From: Crotophaga sulcirostris | Taxonomy: Eukaryota > Chordata > Aves > Cuculiformes > Crotophagidae | Direction: 5' to 3' | Assembly: GCA_013397455.1 (NCBI GenBank) | Contig: VYZB01000035.1 | Coordinates: 1,873,756-1,937,755 of the forward strand | DNA length: 64,000 nucleotides | Made by a program: the position numbers and the translations under genes | Shown: piece by piece, positions 28,601-37,452 of the stretch | Layout of the letters: every line of letters starts with the position of its first letter | Position numbering within the stretch: position 1 is the first letter of the stretch | The notes under the pieces: model-generated | Database searches by the model: none | What the model was told of the DNA's origin: nothing | What the model saw: only the letters and a program-made list of their open reading frames with translations

Positions 28601-31600
28601 ATTTTCCAGTGTACAACTTTTCAATGTGAAATTGATAAAACTATGCACCCTGCTATCAAAGAGTTGCAATTGCGTGTTTTCTGTACACACACAAATGCTG
28701 TAATGGAAGTGCTACCTTCTGTACCCTGGTAATATTTTTTTTCCTGTGGAGTAATTACACTAATATAAACAAATTAGAGAATATAATTACATTTTAACTG
28801 AAATGATAAATAAGAAGCATCTGTGCATGCAGTTTTATCAACCATCTCCATTTAAATCTGTGTTTTGATTTTATAAATGGATAATTCATTCCCCTTACTT
28901 GCCTTGTTAGGAAGAAATAATTTAACATTCTAAATTACTTTGTTAGTAAAAAACTGCATGAAATAACAAAGGAAAAGTAATTATTTGATATGGATCCATA
29001 TTACCTTTTATGTTAAAAGTTGTTCTTCCTATTCAATACACAAGATACAACATGATACCATACTTTGTTCCTGACACTGGAAACCCAAACAAAACTCCCT
29101 TCACCACCACCCTACCTTTTAATTTTGTTTGGGAACATGGTAAATTTTGACACTGCTAGTCTTGGATTCTGAAAGTATCATAGTTAAACAGAAACCTAAT
29201 TTGTACAACTAAACCCCCCAAATTACCAGGCAATGCCCTGGAAGTCCACACTTCAGAAATATCTCTCAATTCTTTCCTTTTGATGAAGAATTGGAAGTGA
29301 TTTTCATTGTCTCCAGAAGTCAGACAGAAGCAGAAAATATAATTTGATTTTCACTTAAAGCCTACTACTCTTAAAGCACATATCTCAAGTAGCAGGAATT
29401 ATGCAGAGCAGCATGAAGCGCACCTCGGTTCTGCAGGAACCTGAGACATACATTAGACTGTTCTGAAATCTCCCTGTTTTCATCTGAAGCTGTGACTACA
29501 GTATAATAGATAGCCAACCTGCTTATTTGGATAAATCTGACACCATGTGGGAGAGACACAATCATCACTGAAAATACTGGGTTCTTGAAAAGTGTGTTTA
29601 AAACACCACTTAGCTTCACAAGGTTTTCCTGCATAAAATATCATCAAATATCCTGTTAACTGTTTAGACAGTGTTTACATTACATTTCTCTGACTAAAAG
29701 GACTGCTTGCTATTCCCCTGTTCTCCAACAACATTTAGTATTTTGTGCTGCGCTCTAAGAGTAGACAAGCAATATTAGTGTAAATTATCCACCCATTTAC
29801 TTGTCAAGTCCTGGGAATCTCCACCAGAAAGGACCTACATCACTCTCTAGGGCAGGAAGCACTTCATGTTTTTGCATATTTAAGAAAAAGTTAGAGGATT
29901 GTTTCTTGAGTTAATAGTCTTGGTTCACAACAAGGAGCCATAAAGCAGGATATAGATGGACAAAACACTCCTGAGAATAACGAAGATTCTTCCATCGATC
30001 AGATTTATTTTGTGTGGTGTGTGCCCCCCCCCCCCTTCCTTTTCTCCATTTATAGGTAGACTACCTGGAAAACTTCTACTCAATAACTCTCTTGCTAAAA
30101 AAGATCCCAAAGGTGGTCTCTAAACCTAATATTTTTCACCAAACCCTTGTGGTGTACATGTTGGTTCTTCGTTTATCAGTTGTTCAGTGAAAAATAAAAA
30201 ACATAGTGACAGTTGCATGTTCCCCCTAAAAGCATTAGAACAGGCTGCCCAGGGAAGTCACCATCCCTGAAAGTGTTCAAAAAATGTGTAGATGTGGTAC
30301 TCGGGGACATAGTTTAGTAGGCATGGTGGTGTTCGGCTGACAGTGTGACTTGATGATCTTAGAGGTCTTTTCCAAACTTCATGGTTCTATGACTCCATGA
30401 AAATGCTTTACTTTATACATTTAGTCCATAGATTCCTATTTTCGTACAATAAGCTGGTGTAAATGATACTCTGGTTGAACAAATGAAGACTGTCAGATCT
30501 TCCAGAAATGAAACTGCTTGGGCTTTGTAACTGGTTCCCAACACTATCAAAGCTTTCACAAAACTGGCATTTCTAGTTCAGGCTGTTTTTAAGTTTCAAA
30601 GCCTTTCAGATAGTCTCTACACACTGAAGATCGCCTTTTGCTAATGCCACCTCAGAAATGGAACAAAAAGACTATTATTTCTCATCTCTTCGTTATATTA
30701 AGCCCTACTTTGAAGCATCACTTTGTAAGAAAACTAAATGCTAAATAAATCAACAGCTATTAAGACATTCAAGTTATTAGCTTATTACAGTAGCTACTTT
30801 CTAATTCTTATGCTTCGCTTCAACTCCTAAAAAGGCCTATTGTGTTGCAGCACGGCAACGCAGAGCTGCTGGGAAATGGGAGGACAGGTTTATTGTTCAA
30901 CAGCTCCTGGCTCCCCTGGGTTTGACGACTTCTTTTTCCTCTCCTTTTTTTTTTCCTTCCCTTACTCCATGTAATCTATGCTTCATGACAGTTAAGCAAA
31001 TCGTTAGGTTAAAGTACTTGAGGCTGACAGAAAGTGTAAATGATTCTCATTATCAGCTAAAGGATCCAGTTGGGTGAACTTGCACAGGTGGGTGTTTCAG
31101 TGGGAGCTGGAGGGGAAAAGTGCTCCATCATAGGATGAAACTGTGCAGTTAATTATCTTGAGCTGAAGCAATTGTTATTTAACAAGGAAATTATAATTTG
31201 TCACAATGAATCGGAGAATGGCGGCTAGCTAAGACAGCTTAGCTTTTTTTTATTTTTAAGTTTGTTTAAAGAAGTCAACTAATCGGCTTAAAAACGTGGA
31301 AGAGCATCATTATCAGACACCACTGGTTCATCAAAGCACTTGAGTGCATTCTTAGATCCCCTCTGAAGTCAAGAGCTTTATGCATTTAAAATTAAGAATG
31401 TGTGTAACTGCTTTGCTCAACCACAGCCAAAACTGCTGCAGCCTTCACAAACACTCATTTGGTCAATATATATAAAAAAAAAGTCTATTTTGCTTCAATG
31501 AAGCAAAATTTTATGCAAACCAATTCATAAAGCAAGACCCACACTTTAAAATGTGTATGCGAAGCACCTCACAAGCAGTAGATACAGACCACTTCACAAA

Positions 31601-34600
31601 AAATATTTATGTAAAAGAAGATGGTAGATAGTACTGCAGAGGCAAACGTGTTGCTCTGCCATTAGCAGGGCAGAGATATATTTATAAAGGTCTTGCATCT
31701 GCCTATGATTTGTGTAAGAAAAGTAGTAATCTTCTGGTAAGAGATATGCTAGGAAAGAACAATATGTGATTTACAAGCACAGTTCCCTAGCTAGGAAATG
31801 GGAAAAGGTGTTTCTTCCTTACTGTGAAGTGTCACTGTGAATCATAATGCAAATTAAATGATGATTACAATAAACTAAAATGATAGTTATGGAAAAAACT
31901 GTAGCAAAAAGCGAAAGTCTCAATATACAGTTAGAAATACAATATCCCTTTAAAAAAAATCCACAGGGTAGGAGTAACAGGAACAATGACACACGCAATT
32001 TTTCAAGCCTGAGAATAAAGAAAGGTAACTATCAACAAAACTTTAGGAAAATTATAGAGACTGTTTTTCTTTTTTAAAAAGGGATACTGCATCTTTAAAA
32101 CATGTAAAATAGTAAGTCACCCGTATTCTACTTACAGATAGTAGGAGTAAGAATAGTAGCTCCTCCTGGCAAGCAAATCACAGACAGTGGAAAAAGAGAA
32201 GCAATGGTGAATGAAAAGCGTGACTCTGTCACATTCAATAAAGCAGAGAAATGTGCGTTTAAAAAAAAACTGAAAAATTCATGTTTCTTTGGTTAGCATT
32301 TCAACTTGCTCATGCACAAACTAGCCTTACTTTGCCATGCAATTAAAAAAAAATACACTAGCATATAAAAATGATTTGTTTTTTAGAAAGATCATTTGAG
32401 GAAATTACATGCTGAGATTTCATTTATTGCCAAAAAAATGGAAAATTAAATGGATTGTGTATTTTCAACATGCAGTTCAGCATAATATAATGATTACCGC
32501 CTAGATGTCATGACAAATGAACAGCTGTGTACAAATCTTGTGCAGTAAATATGCGTTTTTACTGTTCAGTTACAAAAACTAAAGATTGCATTAATAAATA
32601 CATTTAATCAGAAAACAAATTTCATGTCATTAATTTTAACACCTTTATTGGTACACAGGTGTATACATATATGTTTGTATGCATACTGTATGTAGCTATA
32701 TGAGTACACACATTCTGAAGAATGTACATTTACAACAGATGTGTGTACTGACATATACACCACACATTTCTTGAATGCAAACATATGTTTTCTATTTCAC
32801 AATCTTACAATTGGAGATGCTGATGTAGTCATGCTAAGCATTAAAAATATGGAAGGTAAACAAATGGAAGGAAATGACGGACATTTGGAAATAGTCCAAC
32901 AATGACTTAGAAAATAAAAATGGCATTGCTTGTTAAAGATGCAGTATCCCTTTTCTTAGTTTGATTACTCCAGCAAAACTCTGTAAGAGCTGTAAAGAGC
33001 TTCATTCGGGAAAACTTCAAAACAATTTGTACAAAATGATCAGGCAAAGCCTAAAATATCTCAAGCTCATGAACAAAACTGCTTAGTACTCCATTTTTCA
33101 ATAAAATGTAATGCTGCATTTAATCAGATTGAGATAGCGATGGCTGTGCGTATGACTTAAACCAATGAAAATGCAGAAACCATTGTTTTATTGACTTTTC
33201 CATGTAATAAGCTGTGGTCAATTCAAGCACCAAAAGGGATACTACATAATGGATCACTGATTATGTACATTACAGAAGATGATTCAAACTGAGCGGTTTT
33301 CAGTCCCACCATAACTACGTGAAGTGTGTTTATGTATGTGTGAACGTGTCAGGGCTTTTAAAGCTGTTCCTGTCTTCATTATGTGGATTGCCTTGATTCA
33401 CTAGATGGACTGAATTAACTCAAGTATATCAAGGTTTTCTGTGCTTTCTGTAAGAGACCTTGACTAAAGCTGCTACAATAAAAACCCCTGCCCACTTTCC
33501 CTAAGATGGGGGAGGGAGGGATTGGCACACCTAGGAACATACACAATAGACATCCAATTAAACTATCATGATGAAAAATTGCCAAACATTAAAGACTCAT
33601 TAAACAGGTTAATTTTCTCATCTATTTTAAATACAAAATAATACAGGAGTTTAGGAATGTTATGTGCTTTAGAATGATGATCAAGTATCATTCTTAAGAG
33701 GGTACTGACTTCAGAGGTTCAGAGAAGGGAAGAGGGAAAAAGGGGAAATTTTAAAATACCATTTCACGGACATGACTAACTAGCATTCACCAAGCAATCC
33801 TCCAGTGAAAGTACGAGTCTAAAAGGGCTCTGGATGCAAGAGGTAAAAAGGAAAGGAAAAATGAACACATTGAAATTTAAGTTTATTTTTTTTGTTACCT
33901 GCAAAACCAGTCAATCCCATCTGGAACTGACTGACATTATACAGTGGCAGGCAGTTTCTCTCTCTCTCTCATACACACATGTACACACAGAGTCTTCTGT
34001 TATACATAAGGGGGCCACTGCAACACACACTGAGAAGGTGCACTAATCCCCAGCATGCATCTTGCAACAATGTTATAAAATAGATTTCTTCCTGAAAGCC
34101 GAAAACCAACTTTTTTTAGTTTTTCAAAAGCTGTGTAAATAAAGAAAATTGGCTGATTGTATGTCTTTTTTGCATATGATGAGTTGGACCTTTTGCATAT
34201 GTGTTCATTCTCAACCACAGAGGTAAACAACAGAGAAAAGTAAAAGCACTTTTGGGAAAAATCACATATGTAGCTAACTAACACAGAACACTATAAGCAT
34301 ACCTAATGTTTCTAATGCAGACGTTTCTTCTCCAAGTTATATATCTCCAGGAATAATTGTAAAAAGGCAATAAATTAAAAAAATCTAATGCAAGCCAGCA
34401 ATTAAAACATACAGAATGATCTTAGGTACAATTTTAATTTTTTTTCTTAATCTTTAAAAATAATAGCAAGCTGTATTTCAGAGGAACATTACCAACATTT
34501 ACAAATATACTTTTCATTAAGACTTCTGCAAAAGCCAAGGGAATGCAACGCACACACTACTGGAAGACAAAGGTCTCTTTCTACTTCATAGAAATCAGCT

Positions 34601-35607
34601 TGTGCCCTGTGAAGGGGAACCTTCAGGGAGGGGGCGCACAGAAGGAAAGGAACTGGTTTCGATTAGCTACGGATTTATAGAGCCATATTATGAACTTCTA
34701 TGCCAAGTTAAAAGAGTTGCAACTACTGGTAAGCCAAGACTTTTAAAAACTAAGCGAGCAATAGGGTAGCACGATTTACTATAGGAAGAGCATTTGGATG
34801 CAGAGTTAGCATTGTACAATGCCAGAAGATGGCGATATTGCTTACTGTCTAAGAAAGCACTGAAAAAAAATTAAAATTCATTCAAATTAATACACTTCTA
34901 AACAATTTCATGCACTAAGGACTTGCTAGATAATTTTACAGTGAAGTGGTATGACTTTTAAGAAAAAAACTCCAGGCTTACAGGAACGTAAATAGAGGTA
35001 TAAAATTACATTATTTTGCAAGTTGGATAACATACAGATACAAATAACTCATTAGAGCTGCATATAGAAAAATCAAATTCATTAGGTGATTATAACATGA
35101 GAAGTGTAGTATGCTTTTCCTTCTTTGCTTTAAAAAAAAGGCTCCATAAAATTCAATTCCACCCATTTTAATATTACGTACATTCTTCCAACTGCAACTT
35201 AAAACTACTTGGAAATAAGTAAGTACGACAAAATGTATAGCTACTGGATCCTAAGTGCAAAGACATTCTCTCTTTAAATCCACCATAAGAATCACAGTAA
35301 AAGCAACAGGAAACACAAAGGACTCATCCAAAGACTGATGTGAGCTGCTACTCCTAAAACGTTTGTGGTTTCTTTAATTAAAAAAAAAAAAATCTGTAAA
35401 AAATATTTGTTTAGTTATTGTTCGATATGGAGGAAAAAAAGAGGGATCAGCACAGATAATTTTCTTACCTTTTTTTGACGATCAATACGACAACAAGGAG
35501 AAGTAGGATGAATACCAGAATTCCAGCACTTATTCCTGCTATTTTCACCACTCGATCTGTTTGTTTAGCTGGATCCGGAATCACTTCAGGTTCTTCTGTT
35601 GCTGCTG
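1491..35607 (-). CDS. PTPRK: PTPRK, receptor-type tyrosine phosphatase kappa (partial gene, 3' two-thirds of the coding exons)
   Basis: PTPRK is a type I membrane protein of the R2B (MAM-Ig-FNIII) family. It mediates homophilic cell adhesion and dephosphorylates tyrosines on junction and signalling proteins. Joining the exons below keeps one frame from the transmembrane helix through D1 to D2. D1 has KNRYGN, the WPD loop (GWPDHG) and the P-loop [10 protein letters not shown] with its catalytic Cys and Arg. D2 has HCLNGGGRSG but WAS in place of WPD, as expected for the inactive second domain of this family. The product is assigned to kappa rather than mu, rho/T or U because the juxtamembrane text ([29 protein letters not shown]) and the D2 text ([15 protein letters not shown]) match my knowledge of PTPRK. 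No stop or frameshift was seen, so the gene looks intact. The final coding exon and the ectodomain exons are outside the window. Confidence 0.96.
1627..2904 (-). other. PTPRK intron
   Basis: AT-rich intron with nothing else recognisable. It contains one undetermined base (n) at 2339. Confidence 0.8.
2905..3068 (-). CDS. PTPRK: PTPRK D2 exon with WAS in place of WPD
   Basis: This 164-nt exon enters in phase 0 and leaves in phase 2. It encodes [39 protein letters not shown] and [16 protein letters not shown]. The GWAS tetrapeptide sits where D1 has GWPD, so the general-acid Asp is missing, in line with an inactive D2. The acceptor is GGTTTCCCTCAG and the donor is CT|GTGAGT. Confidence 0.97.
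3069..4995 (-). other. PTPRK intron with purine-rich stretch
   Basis: No exon or known repeat was seen. About 3640-3900 is strongly purine-rich on the plus strand (A/G runs), giving a pyrimidine-rich transcript strand. Confidence 0.75.
4996..5121 (-). CDS. PTPRK: PTPRK D2 exon (CPQYWP...)
   Basis: This 126-nt exon is phase 0-0 with 42 codons. It encodes [35 protein letters not shown] and RICNLTR. The acceptor is TGCTCTGTCCCAG and the donor is AGA|GTAAGC. The intron to the preceding exon is only 238 nt. Confidence 0.97.
5360..5491 (-). CDS. PTPRK: PTPRK D2 exon (SYRQPAAF...)
   Basis: This 132-nt exon is phase 0-0 with 44 codons. It encodes [36 protein letters not shown] and LNEVDLAQ. It is the D2 equivalent of the 37-nt plus 98-nt D1 exons. 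The acceptor is TTTGCCTTCACAG and the donor is CAG|GTTAGT. Confidence 0.97.
5492..8461 (-). other. PTPRK intron
   Basis: A 3-kb intron. It includes a short A/G-rich run near 7089-7127 and T-runs near 7182-7209. The open frames around 5592-6007 and 7156-7437 show no recognisable domain. Confidence 0.75.
8462..8635 (-). CDS. PTPRK: PTPRK first D2 exon
   Basis: This 174-nt exon is phase 0-0 with 58 codons. It encodes [39 protein letters not shown] and [23 protein letters not shown] is the D2 counterpart of the D1 KNRY loop. The acceptor is TTCTCTCTTCCTTAG and the donor is GAC|GTAAGA. Confidence 0.97.
8636..9175 (-). other. PTPRK D1-D2 linker intron with a possible cryptic exon
   Basis: A 540-nt intron containing an acceptor-like site followed by 40 in-frame codons and a stop at 8754-8876 (see findings). 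Nothing else was recognised. Confidence 0.7.
9176..9325 (-). CDS. PTPRK: PTPRK D1 end and D1-D2 linker exon
   Basis: This 150-nt exon is phase 0-0 with 50 codons. It encodes [18 protein letters not shown] (last D1 helix), then [15 protein letters not shown] and [16 protein letters not shown], leading into D2. The acceptor is CCTGATTTGGTAG and the donor is CAG|GTATTC. Confidence 0.96.
9326..11210 (-). other. PTPRK intron
   Basis: A small direct repeat (12-bp unit twice, 9577-9600) is present. The stretch 10894-11175 is less AT-rich and open on both strands, but I cannot match it to a family. Confidence 0.7.
11211..11346 (-). CDS. PTPRK: PTPRK D1 exon, P-loop to Q-loop
   Basis: This 136-nt exon enters in phase 2 and leaves in phase 0. 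It completes [10 protein letters not shown] (catalytic Arg), then encodes [38 protein letters not shown]. The final VQTE(EQY) contains the Q-loop Gln. The acceptor is TTCTTTTTAG and the donor is GAG|GTACAA. Confidence 0.97.
11347..12804 (-). other. PTPRK intron
   Basis: AT-rich intron; no repeat or exon recognised. Confidence 0.75.
12805..12959 (-). CDS. PTPRK: PTPRK D1 exon with WPD loop and catalytic Cys
   Basis: This 155-nt exon enters in phase 0 and leaves in phase 2. It encodes [20 protein letters not shown] (WPD-loop Asp), [18 protein letters not shown] and [13 protein letters not shown] with the catalytic Cys. The P-loop is split, and the Ser codon after Cys is completed by the next exon. 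The donor is AG|GTGTGT, weaker than its neighbours. The acceptor is TTGCCTTTTACAG. Confidence 0.97.
12960..14477 (-). other. two short PTPRK introns flanking the 117-nt exon
   Basis: The introns 12960-13674 (715 nt) and 13792-14477 (686 nt) carry no other recognisable feature. Confidence 0.75.
13675..13791 (-). CDS. PTPRK: PTPRK D1 exon (CYKYWP...)
   Basis: This 117-nt exon has phase 0 on both sides and 39 codons. It encodes [18 protein letters not shown], then [17 protein letters not shown] and TLGR. The CxxYWP motif is a D1 landmark. The donor is AGG|GTGAGC and the acceptor ends TTTGTATTTAG. Confidence 0.97.
14478..14575 (-). CDS. PTPRK: PTPRK D1 exon (VHETVYDFW...)
   Basis: This 98-nt exon enters in phase 1 and leaves in phase 0. 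It encodes [18 protein letters not shown] followed by [14 protein letters not shown], which is the DFWxMIW core of D1. The acceptor is TTTTTTCTTACAG and the donor is AGA|GTAAGT. Confidence 0.97.
14576..16281 (-). other. PTPRK intron
   Basis: AT-rich intron before the 37-nt exon; nothing else recognised. Confidence 0.75.
16282..16318 (-). CDS. PTPRK: PTPRK 37-nt D1 exon
   Basis: This 37-nt exon enters in phase 0 and leaves in phase 1. It encodes [12 protein letters not shown] and the first base of the following Gly codon. The acceptor is TTGTTGTTTTAG and the donor is CAAG|GTAAGA. The ATQGP-type motif is universal in tyrosine phosphatase domains. Confidence 0.96.
16319..18734 (-). other. PTPRK intron downstream of the microexon
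   Basis: AT-rich, with short TA and CA/GA simple runs near 16930-16970 and 18180-18210. No coding feature seen. Confidence 0.75.
18735..18752 (-). CDS. PTPRK: PTPRK 18-nt microexon adding IWLYRD to D1
   Basis: Exactly six codons (ATT TGG CTG TAC AGG GAT, IWLYRD) lie between an acceptor (TTTGGGCTGTAG) and a consensus donor (GAT|GTAAGTACC). The phase is 0-0, so inclusion changes NYID-GYQRP to NYID-IWLYRD-GYQRP inside D1. It is only 194 nt from the upstream exon. The exact fit of frame, length and both splice sites supports a genuine alternative microexon. I recall a similar insert in mammalian PTPRK isoforms, but this is from memory and needs transcript support. Confidence 0.88.
18947..19023 (-). 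CDS. PTPRK: PTPRK D1 exon (DHSRV...NYID)
   Basis: This 77-nt exon enters in phase 1 and leaves in phase 0. It completes the Tyr codon of IIAY and encodes [18 protein letters not shown] then INANYID. The acceptor is GGTTTTTACAG and the donor is GAT|GTGAGT. The next exon can be the 18-nt microexon or the 37-nt exon, both in phase 0. Confidence 0.96.
19024..21869 (-). other. PTPRK introns around the KNRY exon
   Basis: The introns 19024-20019 and 20108-21869 hold unique AT-rich sequence with no repeat or further exon that I could recognise. Confidence 0.7.
20020..20107 (-). CDS. PTPRK: PTPRK D1 exon with KNRY loop
   Basis: This 88-nt exon enters in phase 0 and leaves in phase 1. It encodes [18 protein letters not shown] followed by [15 protein letters not shown] is the phosphotyrosine-recognition loop at the start of the phosphatase fold. 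The acceptor is TTTTTATTTATAG and the donor is T|GTGAGT. Confidence 0.96.
21870..22054 (-). CDS. PTPRK: PTPRK juxtamembrane exon 2 / wedge region
   Basis: This 185-nt exon enters in phase 1 and leaves in phase 0. It encodes [35 protein letters not shown] and [18 protein letters not shown], ending in GFKEEYE. The [10 protein letters not shown] helix is the start of the helix-turn-helix wedge that precedes D1 in receptor phosphatases. The donor is GAG|GTGAGA and the acceptor is GTGAATACAG. Confidence 0.97.
24008..24029. repeat. perfect inverted repeat
   Basis: Ten-base arms CAAGCTACTA and TAGTAGCTTG are separated by two bases. It could form a short hairpin in the PTPRK pre-mRNA; no function is implied. 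Confidence 0.8.
24690..25090 (+). mobile_element. old, decayed CR1 LINE fragment
   Basis: Colinear, diverged matches to the C-terminal part of CR1 ORF2 DNA are visible: a block like the CR1 'ctactcagc...' stretch near 24818-24835, then ACACCACAATTAACAAATTC, CAGAGGAAAACAATGAG, GAAAACATCAGAT and GAACTGGGTTTA. The frame is destroyed by many stops. It is clearly older than the CR1 copies further right. Confidence 0.7.
26182..26217 (-). CDS. PTPRK: PTPRK 36-nt alternative juxtamembrane exon
   Basis: This 36-nt block has a strong acceptor (TTTGTTTTCCTACAG) and a good donor (G|GTGAGG). Its length is a multiple of three and its phase is 1-1, so it can be skipped or included without shifting frame. 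Inclusion changes ...FSPR-Y-ENHS... to ...[21 protein letters not shown].... The open frame, both splice sites and the fit to both neighbours make it real. My recollection is that a similar insert exists in some mammalian PTPRK isoforms, but I could not check this. Confidence 0.9.
   Translation of the reverse strand, partial: CPMIHLCRQLC
26218..28335 (-). other. PTPRK intron upstream of the 36-nt exon
   Basis: AT-rich, with a less AT-rich stretch at about 26960-27180 that is open for 87 codons on the plus strand but matches nothing I know. Confidence 0.7.
28336..28496 (-). CDS. PTPRK: PTPRK juxtamembrane exon 1
   Basis: This 161-nt exon enters in phase 2 and leaves in phase 1. It begins with [10 protein letters not shown] directly after the membrane helix and continues through [19 protein letters not shown] and [18 protein letters not shown]. 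It is the start of the long cytoplasmic juxtamembrane segment typical of R2B phosphatases. The acceptor follows a long T-run (TTTTGGCTGGGCAG). The donor is T|GTAAGT. The downstream exon can be either the 36-nt cassette at 26182-26217 or the exon at 21870-22054, since both accept phase 1. Confidence 0.96.
30024..30035. repeat. poly-C run
   Basis: Twelve consecutive C on the plus strand, so G12 in the PTPRK transcript strand. Confidence 0.95.
30231..30400 (+). mobile_element. CR1 LINE 3' end
   Basis: 5'-truncated CR1. It carries the typical AGAACAGGCTGCCCAGGGAA start of this segment, then the GTGTAGATGTGG and GGCATGGTGGTG blocks, and GATGATCTTAGAGGTCTTTT, ending in a degenerate 8-bp repeat (TTCTATGA). 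About 170 bp, non-coding remnant. Confidence 0.92.
31487..31509. repeat. perfect inverted repeat
   Basis: Eleven-base arms ATTTTGCTTCA and TGAAGCAAAAT around a single base. Confidence 0.85.
33955..33990. repeat. TC/CA simple repeat
   Basis: A run of TC dinucleotides followed by interrupted CA dinucleotides. Confidence 0.85.
35469..35607 (-). CDS. PTPRK: PTPRK transmembrane exon
   Basis: This 139-nt exon enters in phase 1 and leaves in phase 2. It encodes the end of the ectodomain stalk ([15 protein letters not shown]) and a hydrophobic helix ([20 protein letters not shown]) followed by the stop-transfer basic residues VKK. The donor reads AG|GTAAGA. The acceptor is a run of three consecutive NAGs (TAG CAG CAG), so the exon can start at 35607, 35604 or 35601 without changing frame. 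Only the transmembrane and adjacent residues are here. The next upstream exon was not found in the remaining 28 kb. Confidence 0.95.
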
Positions 35608-37170
35608 CTAAACAAATTAAAAAGAAGTTGCTTAAATGTGTAAGCACTAAAGAAAATAATTATTTGTGATAATTTCCAAATACGCATGTGTTTTAATACA
35701 GTAGCCAGAATTTAGATACATGCATCATGTGTTTATATACCTACACATATACAAATATAGACATGGTATAAATTTCAATCTATATGCCGTACATTTGCAA
35801 CAATAAGTGTATGACTGTCTGTGTGTATAGAGGCACGTATTTATAACTTCATGTATTCAGAAGTATATACACATTTCCAAACAATTTACTCTATTAAAAA
35901 GCAGAAGACAAAGCAGAGATAATCTATCAACTAAATCACTCTTACTTCCTTCAGGGTTATTTTTTTTTAGATAATAAATATAATATATTTAACATGAGAT
36001 GACTTTAACACAAAACTAGTAACTTAAGCTCTCTTTTCCAAGCCACAGTCAGCACTCTATAAACTCTAGTCCTTCTCTCCTTCACCCAATTTCAGTCCAC
36101 TTTTGTATATTAATTCACCTTACAGCATCTGGCCTAAGATTTGCATTTTCGTGGGAATCCTGATTCTCCAAATAAGGCAATTCACAAAGCCAAGCCTAAA
36201 GTCAGCAGTAGTTTTATTTCTGTTTCTAGGCCCTGGAAGAAAAAAAAACCTGCAGCTCTACACAGAGACAGCATCACTCTGTAACACAGCTGAGTGGGCT
36301 GAGGCCACGTGTTACAGCAGAGAGGGAAACTGAATATGTATGAAAGTGCACAGCCATTCAGTCTGTGCCTCTATGCATCACAGCCTGGCATACAAAGGAT
36401 CAGGAATATGTTTTTTTTTCAGCCTGGCAAAAATATCAAAAAATATAAATAGGTTTCAGCCAGGGGTAAAATCCCATGAGGTGTTTACTTGTAAAATAGG
36501 AAACAGCTATTCAGTTCTCTAGTTCTTACTTTCTAAGGGTTGTGGCTTAGCACTTTGCCTTTCCCTTGCACACAGGCATGGATGGCTTTCTCTCTCTCTC
36601 TGACCCTACTTCTCTCACTCTCCACCCAGCATGCAGCAGATGCCACTTAACCTCTCCCCCCTCACAGCAGCTGCACATGGAGTTGTTACAAGCTGTTGCT
36701 ATCATCACGCCTATGTCATTACACAGAAACTGGCCTTTACTCTGAAACCAGAAGGCTTCTTAACAGACCACCAAAACAAGCAGAATGAAAAATGAGGTGA
36801 AGTCACACCAGAGACAGACTACCACTCCTGCAGAAATCTGTTCCATGGGCCTTTAAGAAAGCCACCAGGGGTAATTGCTATCTAATACTTGCTGGTTTTA
36901 AACAGGTTACTCAGCTCGTTTCTATTTGGGTTCCATGTGCGGGAACCCATATTATCTTTCAAGGGAAGGATCACACGATCATGCTGATGTTTAAAATCAC
37001 TTTTTATTACTTGTTTCTGTAACCTCCATCTCAGCAGTATCTGAACCACTTACTAACAACTTACCCTCAGAACAACCTTCTGAGTTAGAAACATACTCTC
37101 TTCCAGACATCCATGCAAGAGCTAGGCAGACAGTTGAGAGATCTGGCAGTGCTTTAATCATAAAACTTAA

Positions 37171-37206
37171 TCATCATCATCATAAGAATTCATCATCATA
37201 ATCATC
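37171..37206. repeat. ATC trinucleotide repeat, interrupted
   Basis: Interrupted ATC units in two blocks. Confidence 0.85.
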
Positions 37207-37409
37207 TCTCTCCCCTACAGCTTGAACTCTATCTGCTGAGAAATACTAAATGTTTCCTCCTTCGCGTAAATATATGCCTGCAGGCACACTTGCTTACATA
37301 ACCTACATGAACTCAATACTGTATGTTTTGTTTGTATTATGTGTGTTGTTGAAGTGTCTAGGTGTAACAGTCAGGATCAGGTAAGTGGTGCGTGTATGTG
37401 TAGCCGCAT

Positions 37410-37452
37410 ACACACAACACATCCTCACACACAACACATGCTCACACACAAG
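37410..37452. repeat. CA-rich minisatellite
   Basis: A unit of about 17 bp built on CACACAACACAT is repeated roughly 2.4 times. Confidence 0.8.

Larger units (their letters stand above)
28497..35468 (-). other. 7-kb PTPRK intron between transmembrane and juxtamembrane exons
   Basis: Holds a CR1 3' end (30231-30400), a C12 run, an 11-bp inverted repeat (31487-31509), simple TC/CA repeats (33955-33990), and long repeat-free stretches with many TAAT and E-box-like motifs (about 30950-31400 and 32440-33480). No exon was recognised. Confidence 0.75.
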
